64,000 nt of DNA from assembly GCF_900638555.1 (NCBI RefSeq), contig NZ_LR134525.1, positions 930,001 through 994,000 on the forward strand, written 5' to 3'. The notes beneath the pieces are model-generated. The model searched no databases, had not been told where the DNA came from, and worked only from the letters and a program-made list of their open reading frames with translations. Made by a program: the position numbers and the translations under genes. Of the stretch, positions 50,399 to 60,440 are shown piece by piece. The stretch is from Neisseria meningitidis (GTDB lineage: Bacteria > Pseudomonadota > Gammaproteobacteria > Burkholderiales > Neisseriaceae). Position 1 is the first letter of the stretch, and each line of letters opens with the position of its first letter.

Positions 50399-53300
50399 TT
50401 ACAGCAATACTTTTTCCACGCCGCCGTTGTTGGCTTTTTTCACAAACTCGTCTAGCCAGTTTTCGCCGAGGATGTGTTTCGCCATTTCGATGACGATGTA
50501 GTCGGCAGGCATATTGTTGTCGTCGGTGTAGCGGCTCAAGCCTTGCAGGCAGGCTGGGCAGGAAGTAAGCATTTTGACGGGTTCACCCTGCGGCAGCTCT
50601 TTGAGGTTTTTCTCGATTTCCTCTTGTTTGCGGAATTTGACTTGGGTGGCGATATCGGGTCGTTTGACGGCGAACATGCCAGATTCGCCGCAGCAGCGGT
50701 CGCTTAAGACGACTTTCTGCCCCATCAGGCTGCTGGCCATTTGGGTGGCGTTCATGGTTTTGATGGGCGTGTGGCAAGGATCGTGGTAGAGGTATTGCTG
50801 ACCTTTTACGCCGTTTAGTTTCACGCCTTTTTCGAGCAGATATTCGTGGATGTCGATGATGCGGCAGCCAGGGAAGATTTCTTCAAAGCGGTATTTTTCG
50901 AGCTGGTCGTAACAAGTGCCGCAACTGACGACGACGGTTTTGATGTCGAGGTAGTTGAGGGTGTTCGCCATTCGATGGAAGGCGACGCGGTTGTTGGTGC
51001 TCATTTCTTCGGCTTTTGCCTTGTTGCCGCCCGCGTCTTGCGGATAGCCGCAACACATATAGCCCGGCGGCAGGACGGTTTGTACGCCGACGTGCCAGAG
51101 CATGGCTTGAACGGCAAGTCCGATTTGGCTGAACAGGCGTTCCGAACCGCAACCCGGGAAGTAGAACACGGCTTCGGCATCTTCGGGCGCGGCGGGGTTG
51201 CGGATGATGGGGATGCTTTTGCCGTCTTCGATGCCCAATAAGGAGCGCGGTGTTTTAGCGGGTACGCTTTTGGGCAGTGGGCGGTTGATGAAATGGATAA
51301 CCTGTTCTTTAATCGGGGCTTTGCCGACGGTTGCCTTGGGTTCGGCTTTTTGCTTTTTCGTGCCGATCGGAAGAAGCTTGCCGATTTTGTAGGCAAAGTT
51401 TTGCGCGGGGAAGCCGGTTTGTATCATGGCGGCGCGAAGGGCTTTGATGGTTTTCGGGCCGGTGGCGTTCAAAAACGCCATACCCATAGCTGCGGCAGGC
51501 GCAAATCGTTTGTGGCCGGAATCGGCAAGGTAGTTGCGGACGGCTACGGTTACGTCGCCGAAGTCGATGTTGACGGGGCAGGGTTTGACGCAGCGGTGGC
51601 ACACGGTGCAGTGGTCGCCGATGTCCATGAGTTCTTCAAAGTGTTTGATGGAAACGCCGCGACGGGTTTGTTCTTCGTATAAGAAGGCCTCGGTCAGCAA
51701 ACCCACGCCGAGGATTTTGTTGCGGGGGCTGTACAGCAGGTTGGCACGCGGAACGTGGGTGGAGCAGACGGGTTTGCATTTGCCGCAGCGCAGGCAGTCT
51801 TTGACGGAATCGGCAATCGTGCCGAGGTCTGATTTTTCCATAATCAGCGATTCCGCGCCCAAAAGCTCGAAAGACGGCGTGTAGGCGTTGCGTAAGTCCG
51901 AGCCTTTCATCAGTTTGTGACGGTTGAAGGTGTGTTTGGGATCGACTTGGTTTTTGTAGTCCCAAAACGGCTGCATTTCTTCGTCGCTTAAAAATTCGAG
52001 CTTGGTGATGCCGATGCCGTGTTCGCCCGAAATCACGCCTCCGAGCGAACGGGCGATTTTCATAATGCGTTCGACTGAGCGGTATGCCGTCTGAAGCATT
52101 TCGGCATCGTCTGAGTTAACCGGAATATTGGTGTGAACGTTACCGTCGCCGGCGTGCATATGCAGGGCGACAAAGACGCGGCTGCGTACGGTTTTTGCGT
52201 GGATTTTTCCCAAGCCTTGGATAATTTTGGTGTCGGTTTTGCCGCTGAAGATTTCAGAAAGCGGCTTCATTACGTCCGCTTTGACAGACACGCGCAGGCG
52301 GAAATCGCGGAATGCGGTAAAGCAGCTTTCATTGTCTTTGGCTTCGGGCGCGGCGTGGACGGCTGAGCCATAGCGTGCTTTATAGTCGGCAAGCGGCGCG
52401 TCCAAGTTGGCAAGCAGCCATTCCCAACGCGCTTTGACGGCGGAAACGTGGGCAAGGGCGTGTTTGCCGCGTTCGCCCAACAGTTCGGCGGTCGGCAGGT
52501 CTGTTCCCATTTTGTCGATGGGGAGTTTGCCCGAAAGATATTGCTCCAATGCGGCACAGAGTTTGAGTTTGTTTTGGATGGAAAGCTCGATGTTGATGCG
52601 TTCGATGCCGTCTGAATACTCGCCGAGCCTTTCGAGTGGGATGACCACGTCTTCGTTAATTTTAAAGGCGTTGGTGTGCTTGGCGATGGCGGCGGTGCGG
52701 CTGCGGTCGAGCCAGAAGGTTTTGCGCGCTTCGGGCGATACGGCGATAAAGCCTTCGCCGTCGCGGGCGCGGGCAAGTTCACAGATGTGCTCGGCGGCTG
52801 CCTCTACGGCGGCTTCGTCGTCTGAAACCACGTCTGCCAGCAAGACCATTTTCGGTCGTCCCTTGCCCGCCGCTTTGGTGGCGTAGCCGACGGCGCGGAC
52901 GTAACGCCAGTCTAAATGTTCCAAACCTGCCAGCCGAACGCTGTCGTGGGCGAGCAGGAAATCGCGGATTTCAACGATAGAAGGCGTGGCGGTGGCGACC
53001 GTGCCGAAAAACTCCATACACACGGTGCGCGTGTATTTCGGCATTTTGTGCAACACGAAGGCGACGCCGGTGATGATGCCGTCTGTACCTTCTTTTTGCA
53101 CGCCGGGCAGGCCGCTCAAGAATTTGTCGGTAACGTCTTTGCCCAAACCGACTTTGCGGAATTTGTGGCCGGGGATTTCCAAGCGTTCGGTCTTAACGAT
53201 GTTGATGCCGTCTGAATCCAGCGTGTGAACGTCGAACACGGCGGTTTCTTCATCGTGGATTTTGCCGAAATTGTGGCGCACACGTTCGATACGCAACCAT

Positions 53301-54232
53301 TCGCCCTGCGGGTTGACCATCTGCCAGTAGGCGAGGTTGTCCAACGCCGTCCCCCACAACACGGCTTTTTTACCGCCTGCGTTCATCGCCACATTACCGC
53401 CCACGCAGGACGCATCGGCGGAAGTCGGATCGACGGCGAACACCAAACCTGCCTGATGCGCGGTTTCTTCCACCCGCCGCGTAACCACGCCCGCGCCGCA
53501 CCGGATAATCGGATGCTTGCCGTCCAATCCTGCCAGTTCGACAAATTCGACACCGCGATGCTTGTCGAGTTTTTCGGTATTGATGACTGCGCTCATTGCG
53601 TCCAAAGGAATCGCGCCGCCGGTATAACCCGTGCCGCCGCCGCGCGGAATAATGACCAAATCCAGCTCGATTAAGGCGCGCACCAAAGGCGCGACTTCCG
53701 CCTCAGTGTCGGGATTGACGACGACAAACGGATACTCCACGCGCCAGTCGGTCGCATCAGTAACGTGCGTTACCCGCGCCAATCCGTCAAACATGATATT
53801 GTGCGGTTTGGTAATTTTGCTTAAGCGTTCCAAAATCTGATGGCGTTTTTGGCTGGTTTCATCAAAACTGCTATCAAAACGCTCGACTGCTTTTTCTGCT
53901 GCGGCAACCAAGACATCCACTTGCCGATTATCGTCGCGGCGTTTGCGGATTTCGTTCAACCTGTGGCGCATTTCGCGTACCAGCGCGGCGCGGCGTTTCG
54001 GATGTTCCAACAAGTCATCGACCAGATACGGATTGCGCACGACCACCCAAATATCGCCCAATACTTCAAACAGCATTCGTGCTGAACGCCCGGTTTTACG
54101 CTGTCCGCGCAGGTCTTGCAGGATTTGCCACGCTTCGTCGCCCAATAATCGGATGACGATTTCGCGGTCGGTGTAGGAAGTATAGTTATAGGGAATTTCC
54201 CGAATACGCTGCGGGGCGGTAGTCGTGGTCAT
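50399..54232 (-). CDS. Large FAD-binding and Fe-S oxidoreductase (D-2-hydroxyacid dehydrogenase type, DUF3683)
   Basis: 1277 residues from ATG 54232; the frame is open to 54319 without homology. Domains in order: N-terminal DUF3683-like region, FAD_binding_4 with [20 protein letters not shown] near 200, the FAD-oxidase C-terminal domain with [16 protein letters not shown] near 700, two 4Fe-4S motifs ([16 protein letters not shown] near 810, [12 protein letters not shown] near 877), and CCG-type cysteine domains ([18 protein letters not shown]). It is a GlcD/GlcF-like fusion that would oxidise D-lactate or a related hydroxyacid and pass electrons to the respiratory chain. Substrate unproven. 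Confidence 0.85.
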   Translation of the reverse strand: MTTTTAPQRIREIPYNYTSYTDREIVIRLLGDEAWQILQDLRGQRKTGRSARMLFEVLGDIWVVVRNPYLVDDLLEHPKRRAALVREMRHRLNEIRKRRDDNRQVDVLVAAAEKAVERFDSSFDETSQKRHQILERLSKITKPHNIMFDGLARVTHVTDATDWRVEYPFVVVNPDTEAEVAPLVRALIELDLVIIPRGGGTGYTGGAIPLDAMSAVINTEKLDKHRGVEFVELAGLDGKHPIIRCGAGVVTRRVEETAHQAGLVFAVDPTSADASCVGGNVAMNAGGKKAVLWGTALDNLAYWQMVNPQGEWLRIERVRHNFGKIHDEETAVFDVHTLDSDGINIVKTERLEIPGHKFRKVGLGKDVTDKFLSGLPGVQKEGTDGIITGVAFVLHKMPKYTRTVCMEFFGTVATATPSIVEIRDFLLAHDSVRLAGLEHLDWRYVRAVGYATKAAGKGRPKMVLLADVVSDDEAAVEAAAEHICELARARDGEGFIAVSPEARKTFWLDRSRTAAIAKHTNAFKINEDVVIPLERLGEYSDGIERINIELSIQNKLKLCAALEQYLSGKLPIDKMGTDLPTAELLGERGKHALAHVSAVKARWEWLLANLDAPLADYKARYGSAVHAAPEAKDNESCFTAFRDFRLRVSVKADVMKPLSEIFSGKTDTKIIQGLGKIHAKTVRSRVFVALHMHAGDGNVHTNIPVNSDDAEMLQTAYRSVERIMKIARSLGGVISGEHGIGITKLEFLSDEEMQPFWDYKNQVDPKHTFNRHKLMKGSDLRNAYTPSFELLGAESLIMEKSDLGTIADSVKDCLRCGKCKPVCSTHVPRANLLYSPRNKILGVGLLTEAFLYEEQTRRGVSIKHFEELMDIGDHCTVCHRCVKPCPVNIDFGDVTVAVRNYLADSGHKRFAPAAAMGMAFLNATGPKTIKALRAAMIQTGFPAQNFAYKIGKLLPIGTKKQKAEPKATVGKAPIKEQVIHFINRPLPKSVPAKTPRSLLGIEDGKSIPIIRNPAAPEDAEAVFYFPGCGSERLFSQIGLAVQAMLWHVGVQTVLPPGYMCCGYPQDAGGNKAKAEEMSTNNRVAFHRMANTLNYLDIKTVVVSCGTCYDQLEKYRFEEIFPGCRIIDIHEYLLEKGVKLNGVKGQQYLYHDPCHTPIKTMNATQMASSLMGQKVVLSDRCCGESGMFAVKRPDIATQVKFRKQEEIEKNLKELPQGEPVKMLTSCPACLQGLSRYTDDNNMPADYIVIEMAKHILGENWLDEFVKKANNGGVEKVLL

Positions 54233-54451
54233 GGTGTGTCCGTGTTTGGCAATTTTTATTTGAATGCCGTCTGAAAAGTCGGTTTCAGGCGGGTTTGAAA
54301 AGGCGATAATGTAGTTCAATTTTTGATATTTTTCAATGCCGAAACAGGAAATACCCTTATAGAAACAAAATAACGCTTTGAGAAATTGTTGACAATATTA
54401 TCAAATATAAATTTTAGGTGGTGTTTCCGGCGTATGACCGTATCAAAACGG

Positions 54452-54479
54452 TTGAGTTTTTCAGAAAACCCGTTATAAT
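54452..54479 (+). promoter_or_regulatory. ffs promoter
   Basis: TTGAGT at 54452-54457, 16 bp, TATAAT at 54474-54479, ending about 10 bp before the RNA. Confidence 0.8.
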
Positions 54480-54489
54480 GCCGTTTCTC

Positions 54490-54592
54490 TGAGGCGGGTC
54501 TCCCCGCATGGCAAATCGGAACACCGGGTCAGGGGCGGAAGCCAGCAGCCCACTCCGGTGCGCCAGTGCCGGGGGTTTGGCCCGCCGCCCTA
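54490..54592 (+). ncRNA. ffs: 4.5S RNA of the signal recognition particle
   Basis: About 100 nt. The conserved Ffh-binding hairpin GGGTCAGGGGCGGAAGCCAG, with AGCAGCC following, is present, and the ends (GAGGCGGG and CCCGCCGCC) pair into the long SRP rod. It guides FtsY/Ffh-dependent membrane protein insertion. Exact ends are estimated. Confidence 0.92.
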
Positions 54593-54597
54593 TTTGA

Positions 54598-54625
54598 AAC
54601 GCCGGAGCTTCGATGTTCCGGCGTT
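54598..54625 (+). terminator. Intrinsic terminator of ffs
   Basis: AACGCCGGA and TTCCGGCGTT separated by a 9-base loop immediately after the RNA. Confidence 0.75.
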
Positions 54626-54639
54626 CTCGTACCGCGCCG

Positions 54640-54674
54640 ATGCCGTCTGAAAGCCGTTCAGACGGCATTTTCTT
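54640..54674 (+). terminator. Uptake-sequence hairpin before dld
   Basis: Perfect inverted 12-mers at 54640-54651 and 54657-54668, then TTTTCTTT. Confidence 0.65.
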
Positions 54675-54756
54675 TACTTTGCCATAACGTATAACTACAA
54701 TGGGAAAACAATTTCAATGTGCATATGCACCTGCCGACAATTTTAAGGAAACTGCC

Positions 54757-56448
54757 ATGAGCGCATCACAATTACTGTCAAGACTGACCCAAACCGTAGG
54801 CGAAAAATACATCATCACCGACCCCGCGAAGACCGAACAATACCGCCAAGGCTACCGCTTCGGCGAGGGCAGGGCGTTGGCGGTGGTGCGCCCCGGAACC
54901 ATTCTGGAAATGTGGAAAATTCTGCAGGCCTGCGTCGAAGCGGACGTGATTGTGATTACGCAGGCGGCGAATACCGGTTTGACGGGCGGCTCGACCCCCG
55001 ACGGCAACGATTACGACCGCGACATCGTGATTGTGAACACCATGCGGATGAACATCATCCAAACCATCAACAACAACGAACAAGTCGTCTGCCTGCCCGG
55101 CTCGACCCTGAACCAGCTTGAATTGCTGCTGAAACCTTTGGGGCGCGAACCGCATTCGGTTATCGGCTCTTCCTGCATCGGTGCGTCCGTCTTGGGCGGC
55201 GTGTGCAACAACTCCGGCGGCGCATTGGTGCAGCGCGGCCCGGCCTACACCGAAATGGCACTGTTCGCCCAAATCAACGAAGAAGGCAGGTTGGAACTGG
55301 TCAACCACTTGGGTATAGACTTGGGCGACACGCCCGAAGAAATCCTGACCAACCTGCAAGGTCATCATTATCAAAACAAAGACATCAAACAAGACGCGGG
55401 CAAAGGGCACGACCACGCCTATTGCGAACACGTCCGCCAAGTGGACGAACCGACCGCCGCGCGTTTCAATGCCGACCCCGCCCGCCATTACGAAGCCTCG
55501 GGCTGCGCGGGCAAACTGATGGTTTTTGCCGTCCGTTTGGACACCTTCCCGCAAGAAAAACAAACCGCCGTGTTCTACATCGGCACGAACGACATCAACG
55601 AGCTGACCGACATCCGCCGCGCCGCCTTGGGCGAATTTGAAAGCCTGCCTGTTTCCGGCGAATACATCCACCGCCACGCTTTCGACATTGCCGACGTGTA
55701 CGGCAAAGACACGTTTTACGTCATCAAAAAATTCGGTACGCACCAACTGCCGAAATTATTTGACTTGAAGGCGCGCGTGGACAGGTTCGGCAAAAAAGCC
55801 AGCTTCCTGCCCAAACATTTTTCCGACAAGGCCATGCAGTTCGTCAGCAAATACCTGCCCGACCACCTGCCCAAATCCATGCGCGATTACCGCGACAAAT
55901 ACGAACACCACCTGATTCTGAAAATAGGCGGGAAAGGCGTGGATGAGGCGCGCGCGTTCTTAAAAGAATATTTTGCACACCACAGCGGCGCGTTTTTCGA
56001 GTGCAACGCCGAAGAAACCCAAGCCGCGATGCTGCACCGTTTCGCCGTCGCCTCCGCCGCCATCCGCTACCGCGCCGTGCATGATGACGAAGTGGAAGAC
56101 TTGGTCGCGCTCGACATCGCCCTGCGCCGCGACGATCGCGACTGGTTTGAAAAACTGCCGTCGGAAATCGACAATAAAATCATCCATAAACTCTACTATG
56201 GACATTTCATGTGCCACGTTTTCCATCAGGATTACATCATCAAAAAAGGCAACGACTGCATGGCGTTGGAACACGAAATGCTGCATCTTTTAGACCAACG
56301 CGGCGCGCAATATCCCGCCGAACACAACGTCGGTCATTTGTATGAAGCCAAACCCGCGCTCAAACAGTTTTACCGCAAACTTGACCCGACCAACAGCTTC
56401 AACCCGGGCGTAGGCAAAACCAGCAAAAAGAAAAACTGGGCGGAATAA
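54757..56448 (+). CDS. dld: Quinone-dependent D-lactate dehydrogenase
   Basis: 563 residues from ATG 54757 (AAGGAAACTGCC upstream). FAD domain with ITQAANTGLTGGSTPDGNDY near 70 and IGSSCIGASVLGGVCNNSGG near 140; the C-terminal half is the membrane-binding D-lactate dehydrogenase domain (KYEHHLILKIGGKG, GHFMCHVFHQDYI, PGVGKTSKKKNW). It feeds electrons from D-lactate to quinone at the inner membrane. The divergent large FAD/Fe-S gene may handle a related hydroxyacid. Confidence 0.95.
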   Translation: MSASQLLSRLTQTVGEKYIITDPAKTEQYRQGYRFGEGRALAVVRPGTILEMWKILQACVEADVIVITQAANTGLTGGSTPDGNDYDRDIVIVNTMRMNIIQTINNNEQVVCLPGSTLNQLELLLKPLGREPHSVIGSSCIGASVLGGVCNNSGGALVQRGPAYTEMALFAQINEEGRLELVNHLGIDLGDTPEEILTNLQGHHYQNKDIKQDAGKGHDHAYCEHVRQVDEPTAARFNADPARHYEASGCAGKLMVFAVRLDTFPQEKQTAVFYIGTNDINELTDIRRAALGEFESLPVSGEYIHRHAFDIADVYGKDTFYVIKKFGTHQLPKLFDLKARVDRFGKKASFLPKHFSDKAMQFVSKYLPDHLPKSMRDYRDKYEHHLILKIGGKGVDEARAFLKEYFAHHSGAFFECNAEETQAAMLHRFAVASAAIRYRAVHDDEVEDLVALDIALRRDDRDWFEKLPSEIDNKIIHKLYYGHFMCHVFHQDYIIKKGNDCMALEHEMLHLLDQRGAQYPAEHNVGHLYEAKPALKQFYRKLDPTNSFNPGVGKTSKKKNWAE

Positions 56449-56472
56449 GCGCGTCCGCTTTGAAGGCAGGCA

Positions 56473-56510
56473 ATGCCGTCTGAAGGCAAAACGCCGTTCA
56501 GACGGCATTG
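56473..56510 (+). terminator. Uptake-sequence terminator of dld
   Basis: Inverted 12-mers at 56473-56484 and 56497-56508. Confidence 0.7.
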
Positions 56511-56582
56511 TCGGGTTTGAAGTTCCCCGTCGGGTAATCGCTTTCAAACCGTATGCCGACACACGGGCGCGCCCCTCCCAAA

Positions 56583-56689
56583 TATAGTGGATTAAATTTA
56601 AATCAGGACAAGGCAACGAAGCCGCAGACAGTACAGATAGTACGGCAAGGCGAGGTAACGCCGTACTGGTTTAAATTTAATCCACTATA
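56583..56689. repeat. Correia element, short form (107 bp)
   Basis: Perfect ends; located 54 bp before the DUF2628 gene. Confidence 0.95.
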
Positions 56690-56742
56690 AAGTCTGATCC
56701 TACCTTCCCAAAGGGCAGGGTTTCAACCGAAAAGGAAACACG

Positions 56743-57114
56743 ATGAAACCATACAAAATCTACACCCATCCCGCCCTGCCGCCCCAAGCCGTCAAACAAG
56801 GCTGGTCATGGCCGGGGCTCTTGTTCGGCACGCTGTGGGCGTGTTTCAAAAGAATGTGGGGTTTGGGGCTGGGGCTGACGGGCGCGATATTCGTGCTGGC
56901 TGTGTTTGCCCAACTGGTTTACGGCGACACGCCCGCCACAGACTCGGCGTTTAACGTATTGGGCTTGGCGGTTTCCGTCTGGTTCGGCGCAAAGGGCAAC
57001 AGCCTTTATGCACGCCACCTTTTATCGCGCGGCTATACCGAATTGCCCGAAACGGTTGAGGCAGCCAATCCCCAAGCCGCATTGGCGCAATATTTCGGGC
57101 GCGGGGGCCGATAA
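56743..57114 (+). CDS. DUF2628 membrane protein
   Basis: 123 residues. KQGWSWPGLLFGTLWACFKRMWGLG is the DUF2628 signature; two or three hydrophobic segments follow (to about residue 83), and the soluble tail has GNSLYARHLLSRGY, also conserved in the family. Start behind AAAGGAAACACG. Function not known. Confidence 0.82.
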   Translation: MKPYKIYTHPALPPQAVKQGWSWPGLLFGTLWACFKRMWGLGLGLTGAIFVLAVFAQLVYGDTPATDSAFNVLGLAVSVWFGAKGNSLYARHLLSRGYTELPETVEAANPQAALAQYFGRGGR

Positions 57115-57133
57115 GCGCGTTTTCTTTTCCATC

Positions 57134-57165
57134 GTGCCGTCTGAAAAATGTTCAGACGGCATTTC
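57134..57165 (+). terminator. Uptake-sequence terminator after the DUF2628 gene
   Basis: GTGCCGTCTGAA and TTCAGACGGCAT with a short loop and TTTCTT. Confidence 0.65.
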
Positions 57166-57268
57166 TTATAACCTTTCGTTTGCAGCACATAACCAATCAG
57201 TCTTTCCTATTCCGTTCCGAAATGCATACCATGCGCCCGTACCCAATATTTGCGAACAAGGAAAGAAA

Positions 57269-57816
57269 ATGGCACGTTTAACCGTACACACCCTCGAAAC
57301 CGCCCCGAAGCCGCCAAAGCGCGCGTCGAGGCGGTACTTCAAAACAACGGCTTTATCCCCAACCTTATCGGCGTATTATCAAACGCCCCCGAAGCCTTGG
57401 CGTTTTACCAAGAAGTCGGCAAGCTCAACGCCGCCAACAGCCTGACCGCCGGCGAAGTCGAAGTAATCCAGATTATTGCCGCCCGCACCAACCAATGCGG
57501 CTTCTGCGTGGCAGGGCACACCAAACTCGCAACCCTGAAAAAACTCCTTTCCGAACAATCCGTCAAAGCCGCGCGCGCTTTGGCGGCAGGCGAATTTGAC
57601 GATGCTAAACTCGGCGCGCTCGCCGCCTTTACCCAAGCCGTAATGGCAAAAAAAGGCGCGGTATCCGACGAGGAACTCAAAGCATTTTTTGATGCGGGCT
57701 ACAACCAGCAGCAGGCAGTCGAAGTCGTGATGGGCGTAGCCTTGGCAACTTTGTGCAACTACGTCAACAACCTCGGACAAACCGAAATCAACCCCGAATT
57801 GCAGGCTTACGCCTGA
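57269..57816 (+). pseudogene. Carboxymuconolactone decarboxylase/AhpD-family protein, frameshift near codon 14
   Basis: ATG 57269 (AAGGAAAG upstream) reads MARLTVHTLETAP and then goes out of frame; the next frame continues EAAKARVEAVLQNNGFIPNL to the stop at 57816. One missing C in the run GCCCC at about 57302-57306 explains it. The main body is a CMD/AhpD-like helical protein with the redox pair in TNQCGFCVAGHTKL near residue 80. Translation from TTG 57250 could still make a full body with a different front, so loss of function is not certain. Confidence 0.7.
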
Positions 57817-57828
57817 TACGGCAAACCG

Positions 57829-57850
57829 CCCGAATATCGGGCGGTTTTTC
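57829..57850 (+). terminator. Intrinsic terminator
   Basis: AAACCGCCCG and CGGGCGGTTTTTC with an AATAT loop, about 15 bp after the CMD-family stop. Confidence 0.8.
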
Positions 57851-57950
57851 AAAAACACCCCCTCAAACAAAAACAAGCCGCCTAAGCGGCAGGGAAGCAG
57901 CCGCGCATCAGGCGCGCCCCCGATTTCCCCGCAAACCTTAAGGAACAAAG

Positions 57951-59042
57951 ATGAACGCCCAAACCCTGATTGCCAACGTTGCCGAATTCGTCAAAACCAA
58001 GCTCAAACCCATAGTGGACGACATCGACCGCAAAGGATACTACCCCGAAGCATTTATGCGCGAACTCGGCGCAATCGGTGGATTCGGCGCAGTCGGTACA
58101 GAAGCCGAAGGCGGCAACGGCTTGGGTTTGGCAACGCAAATCGCCGTATTGCGCGAAATCGGCAAAGAATGCGGCGCAACCTCTTTCAGTGCGTGGTGTC
58201 AGGCGGCTTGCGCGTGGTATCTGCACCAAACGCCCAACCGGGCCGTCAAAGACAAATACCTTGCCGACATCCTGCAAGGCAAAGTATTGGCGGGTACGGG
58301 CATGTCCAATACCGTCAAACACCTTGCCGACATCGAAAAACACAACCTCCAAGCCGAGCGCGTGGAGGGCGGCTACACAGTCAACGGCGCGCTGCCGTGG
58401 GTGTCCAACATCGGCGAAGACCACATTTGGGCGAATACCGCCCAAATCGGCGGCGGCTACGTCATGTTCATCACAGGCGGACAATGGGAAGGCGTAAGCC
58501 TGCAAAACTGCCCCGAATTTTGCGCCCTCGAAGGCACGCGCACCTTCAGCCTGAACTTCAAAGACGTATTTATCCCCGACGAAGACATCATCGCCGCGCC
58601 CGAACAGTTTGCCGACTACATCCAAAGCATCAAAGCAGGCTTTATCCTCCTGCAAATCGGCATCGGCGCGGGCGTGATAGACGGCAGCCTCGGCATCATC
58701 CGCCTCGCCAACGTCGTCAACGCCGAAGTCAACCGCTATCTCGACGACGGCTACGACAGCCTCAAAACAAGGCTGGACGGCGCGTGGGCAGAAACCGAAC
58801 GGCTCGCCGGATTGGCTTGGAGCGGCACGCCCGACAACCTTACCACCCTCAAGCTGCGCGAAGCCGCCGCCGTACTGACACTTGCCGCCGCCCAATCCGC
58901 CGCCCTGCATTCCGGCGCAAAAGGCTACCTGATGCGGAGTCCCGCCCAAAGGCGCGTCCGCGAAGCAATGTTTGTCGCCATCGTAACTCCCGCGATCAAA
59001 CACCTCCGCAAAGAAATAGCGGCAATCGAAGCCGCAAAATAA
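57951..59042 (+). CDS. Acyl-CoA dehydrogenase-family protein
   Basis: 363 residues. N-terminal helical domain, then GGFGAVGTEAEGGNGLGLAT (about 43-62), a mid-domain beta barrel with GYTVNGALPWVSNIGEDH, and a C-terminal four-helix bundle. Shorter than classical acyl-CoA dehydrogenases (about 380), and I could not place the catalytic Glu, so the true substrate is open. Start ATG follows AAGGAACAAAG. dRS3 repeats follow the stop. Confidence 0.85.
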   Translation: MNAQTLIANVAEFVKTKLKPIVDDIDRKGYYPEAFMRELGAIGGFGAVGTEAEGGNGLGLATQIAVLREIGKECGATSFSAWCQAACAWYLHQTPNRAVKDKYLADILQGKVLAGTGMSNTVKHLADIEKHNLQAERVEGGYTVNGALPWVSNIGEDHIWANTAQIGGGYVMFITGGQWEGVSLQNCPEFCALEGTRTFSLNFKDVFIPDEDIIAAPEQFADYIQSIKAGFILLQIGIGAGVIDGSLGIIRLANVVNAEVNRYLDDGYDSLKTRLDGAWAETERLAGLAWSGTPDNLTTLKLREAAAVLTLAAAQSAALHSGAKGYLMRSPAQRRVREAMFVAIVTPAIKHLRKEIAAIEAAK

Positions 59043-59075
59043 ACAGGCGGAAAAAACCGAAACCCCCATCGCGTC

Positions 59076-59247
59076 ATTCCCGCGAAAGCGGGAATCCAGC
59101 CCCCAACGTAACAGGAATCCATCGGAAAAAACAGAAACCCTCAAACCGTCATTCCCGCAAAAGCGGGAATCCAGCCCCCCCTAACGCAACAGGAATTCAT
59201 CGAAAAAACCGAAACCTCCAAACCGTCATTCCCACGGAAGTGGGAAT
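59076..59247. repeat. Three dRS3 repeats with RS spacers
   Basis: ATTCCC-N8-GGGAAT units at 59076-59095, 59151-59170 and 59228-59247, separated by 55-57 bp spacers of related sequence (AGGAATCCATCGGAAAAA type). Together they fill most of the gap between the acyl-CoA dehydrogenase gene and the next Correia element. Confidence 0.85.
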
Positions 59248-59338
59248 CCAGTAATCGAAAAACCACAGGAATCTATCGAAAAAAAACCAACCCCAAAAAA
59301 ACCGGGCGGATACCGCACCATTCTCCCAAACCCTGATT

Positions 59339-59479
59339 TATAGCGGATGAACAAAAATCAGGGCAAGGCGGCGAAGCCGCAGACAGTACAAATAGTACGG
59401 GTGCTTCAGTACTTTAGAGAATCGTTCTCTTCGAGCTAAGGCGAGGCAACGCCGTACCGGTTTTTGTTAACCCACTATA
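59339..59479. repeat. Correia element, divergent variant (141 bp)
   Basis: Left end TATAGCGGATGAACAAAAAT and right end ...GTTAACCCACTATA both carry changes, and about 14 bp are missing around 59400. It ends 20 bp before the rubredoxin start. Confidence 0.88.
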
Positions 59480-59499
59480 CAAAAAACAAGGAAACACAA

Positions 59500-59670
59500 A
59501 TGGCGCAATATATGTGCGGCCCCTGCGGCTGGATTTACGATGAAGAACACGGCGACCCCGAACACGGCATCGCCCCCGGGACAAAGTTTGAAGACATCCC
59601 CGACGACTGGAAATGCCCCGAATGCGGCGTGGGCAAAGAAGATTTCTACCTGTTGGATTTCGTGATATAG
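59500..59670 (+). CDS. Rubredoxin
   Basis: 56 residues from ATG 59500 with AAGGAAACA upstream. Two CxxC knuckles, [20 protein letters not shown] and [12 protein letters not shown], bind one iron. Small electron carrier; partner unknown. Flanked on both sides by Correia elements. Confidence 0.95.
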   Translation: MAQYMCGPCGWIYDEEHGDPEHGIAPGTKFEDIPDDWKCPECGVGKEDFYLLDFVI

Positions 59671-59739
59671 CGGCAGCCGCACCCTTAGGGAAAACCCCGT
59701 CATCCGGCGTTCCGCCTGCGGCGGCAGGGAACACCGTTT

Positions 59740-59894
59740 TATAGTGGATTAACAAAAATCAGGACAAGGCGACGAAGCCGCAGACAGTACAAATAGTACG
59801 GAACCGATTCACTTGGTGCTTGAGCACCTTAGAGAATCGTTCTCTTTGAGCTAAGGCGAGCCAACGCTGTACTGGTTTTTGTTAATCCACTATA
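59740..59894. repeat. Correia element, full-length form (155 bp)
   Basis: Perfect ends. Lies 70 bp after rubredoxin and just before an intrinsic terminator. Confidence 0.95.
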
Positions 59895-60440
59895 TCCGTT
59901 TGCGCCCGCCAAGCCGTGTTGCACAGATGCGACACGGCTTTTTTCTTTCTGTTGTCCAAATGTAAATTTTCGTCAAAAAACATCAAAAATCACCCCCCCC
60001 CGAATTTGCGTAAAATAAAGTGTAATCCCTTTGATTATAAGGGAATGTTGACAATTAGATCGATTCTCCTAGGCTGACTTTCGCAATAAATGGGGTTGTC
60101 AATAATTGTGTATGGTCGTTTGCCGTCCGGCGGCCGTCATTCCCGCGCAGGCGGGAATCCAGCAACACAACGCAGCAGGACTTTATCGGAAAAAACCGAA
60201 ACCCCACCGACCGTCATTCCCGCAAAAGCGGGAATCCAGACCCGTCGGCACGGAAACTTACCGGATAAAACAGTTTCCTTAGATTCCACGTCCCAGATTC
60301 CCGCCTTCGCGGGAATGACGAGATTTTAAGTTGGGGGAATTTATCAGAAAACCCCCAACCCCCAAAAACCGGGCGGATGCCGCACCATCCGCCCCCAAAC
60401 CCCGATTTAACCATTCAAACAAACCAAAAGAAAAAACAAA
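59895..60440. other. Long leader/intergenic region before nhhA
   Basis: No gene. It holds an intrinsic terminator at 59911-59945 (AAGCCGTGT...ACACGGCTTTTTT), a C9 run at 59993-60001 in A+T-rich sequence with ATTATAAG at about 60034, and three dRS3 repeats at 60139-60158, 60216-60235 and 60297-60316. No obvious promoter lies directly next to nhhA, so its transcript may start far upstream. Confidence 0.6.
59993..60001 (+). promoter_or_regulatory. Poly-C tract (C9) upstream of nhhA
   Basis: Nine consecutive C in an A+T-rich stretch, about 440 bp before nhhA. Comparable in size and setting to the opcA tract, but no good -10 at the right distance is seen. Confidence 0.5.

Noticed and set aside
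57882..59144. 420-codon open frame on the minus strand
   Set aside because: Shadow of the acyl-CoA dehydrogenase gene, Phe/Val/Gly-biased and without domains.
59076..59247. Regularly spaced short repeats suggesting a CRISPR array
   Set aside because: Repeats are dRS3 palindromes (ATTCCC-N8-GGGAAT) and the spacers resemble each other; no cas genes or leader.
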